Part shown: positions 5,307 through 5,795 of the stretch, piece after piece | Layout: the number at the start of each line of letters is the position of its first letter | Position numbering within the stretch: position 1 is the first letter of the stretch | Assembly (NCBI GenBank): GCA_902490245.1 | Contig: CABUDB010000114.1 | Location: 1-5,795, forward strand | Direction of reading: 5' to 3' | From: an uncultured Collinsella sp. | Lineage (GTDB): Bacteria > Actinomycetota > Coriobacteriia > Coriobacteriales > Coriobacteriaceae | DNA length: 5,795 nucleotides | Position numbers and translations under genes: made by a program | Notes under the pieces: generated by a model | Told to the model about the DNA's origin: nothing | What the model saw: the letters and a program-made list of their open reading frames with translations, nothing else | Database searches by the model: none

Positions 5307-5795
5307 CTATTCAATCATGCCGCGCTCGAGCGTACCGAGCGCCGCGCGGGCGTCCCATGCTGCAATGCGCTTCTCGGTCTTCCACGTTTGGAAGAACCAA
5401 CCGGCAGCCGGCGCAAACGAAGCCAGCTGATTGGCGATAAACACGCGCTCGTAGGCATTGCGGCCCTCGGGCGTAACCGACGAGTTGGCAAAGATCGCCG
5501 CGCCCGACCATTCGCCCACCAGCACGGGAAACCCAGTCGAAATCGCTTCTTTAAGCTCGCGCTTGTTACGCGAAATCGCCGTCGTCAGCCCGCGGGGGCT
5601 CGTGATGTCGAGCGCATACTCGTCGCGGTAATGGTACAGGTGAAGGTCCATGTAGACGTTCTTGTACTTGGCGCCGCGCATAAAATGCTTCCACTCGCTG
5701 GGATGCCCCGACGACGAGAAGACGACGATCTTATCCTCGGGCATATACGAACGGACGAGCTCGTAGGCATCGCGATAGAAATTGCGCAGGTAGTG
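5307..5795 (-). CDS. Glycoside hydrolase, family 5-like (exo-beta-1,3-glucanase type), C-terminal part
   Basis: Only the last 162 codons are inside the window; the frame is open from base 5795, so the N-terminus lies to the right. The fragment reads as the end of a (beta/alpha)8-barrel retaining glycosidase. A strand with VYMDLHLYHY is at about residues 47-56 of the fragment. VLVGEWSGA follows at about 91-99, where Glu95 matches the catalytic nucleophile of clan GH-A enzymes. GWFFQTWKTE at about 132-141 closely matches the GW.FWTWKTE pattern of yeast-type exo-1,3-beta-glucanases. The acid/base glutamate (usual NEP motif) and any signal peptide would lie outside the window, so localisation and substrate cannot be told. 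A methionine at 5744 is internal, not the start. The gene ends six bases before rsmI and is probably the upstream member of the same transcript. Family-level confidence is good; the beta-1,3-glucan specificity is inferred. Confidence 0.82.
   Translation of the reverse strand, partial: HYLRNFYRDAYELVRSYMPEDKIVVFSSSGHPSEWKHFMRGAKYKNVYMDLHLYHYRDEYALDITSPRGLTTAISRNKRELKEAISTGFPVLVGEWSGAAIFANSSVTPEGRNAYERVFIANQLASFAPAAGWFFQTWKTEKRIAAWDARAALGTLERGMIE

Noticed and set aside
1..5795. Novel defence or mobile-element gene system
   Set aside because: All genes seen belong to known families with housekeeping or common metabolic roles; there is no transposase, integrase, toxin-antitoxin or phage gene in the window.

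Overview
The window is a high-GC bacterial chromosome segment in which every gene I can support lies on the minus strand. Transcription therefore runs from high to low coordinates. The gene content is conserved housekeeping. The protein style (B. subtilis-like MetRS, RsmI with a basic C-terminal tail, high GC at third positions) suggests an actinobacterium of the Coriobacteriia, possibly Collinsella. That placement is an impression from memory, not something I could test.

Layout in transcription order: (1) the last 162 codons of a glycoside hydrolase resembling family 5 / exo-beta-1,3-glucanases, cut by the right window edge; (2) rsmI, 16S rRNA C1402 2'-O-methyltransferase, starting 6 bases after the hydrolase stop; (3) metG, methionyl-tRNA synthetase, 70 bases further on and followed by a strong hairpin terminator; (4) rsmA (ksgA), 16S rRNA adenine dimethyltransferase; (5) a TatD-family metal-dependent DNase/hydrolase whose start overlaps the rsmA stop by 11 bases; (6) a tRNA-Leu(CAG) gene with its own promoter-like sequence, encoded CCA and a hairpin terminator; (7) a 60-base near-identical second copy of the tRNA 3' end plus terminator, separated from the first by a hairpin-rich 129-base insert; (8) the first 152 codons of an SPFH/band 7 membrane protein, cut by the left window edge.

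Functionally, most of the window serves translation. Two enzymes modify 16S rRNA near the decoding centre, one charges methionine tRNA, and one gene supplies a leucine tRNA. TatD, the hydrolase and the SPFH protein are not obviously linked to this beyond co-orientation.

I see no previously undescribed multi-gene system. The parts that deserve a second look are the tRNA-derived repeat with its structured insert (515-763), and the departures from consensus in MetRS: HLGT instead of HIGH, an incomplete zinc-knuckle cysteine set, and no C-terminal tRNA-binding domain.
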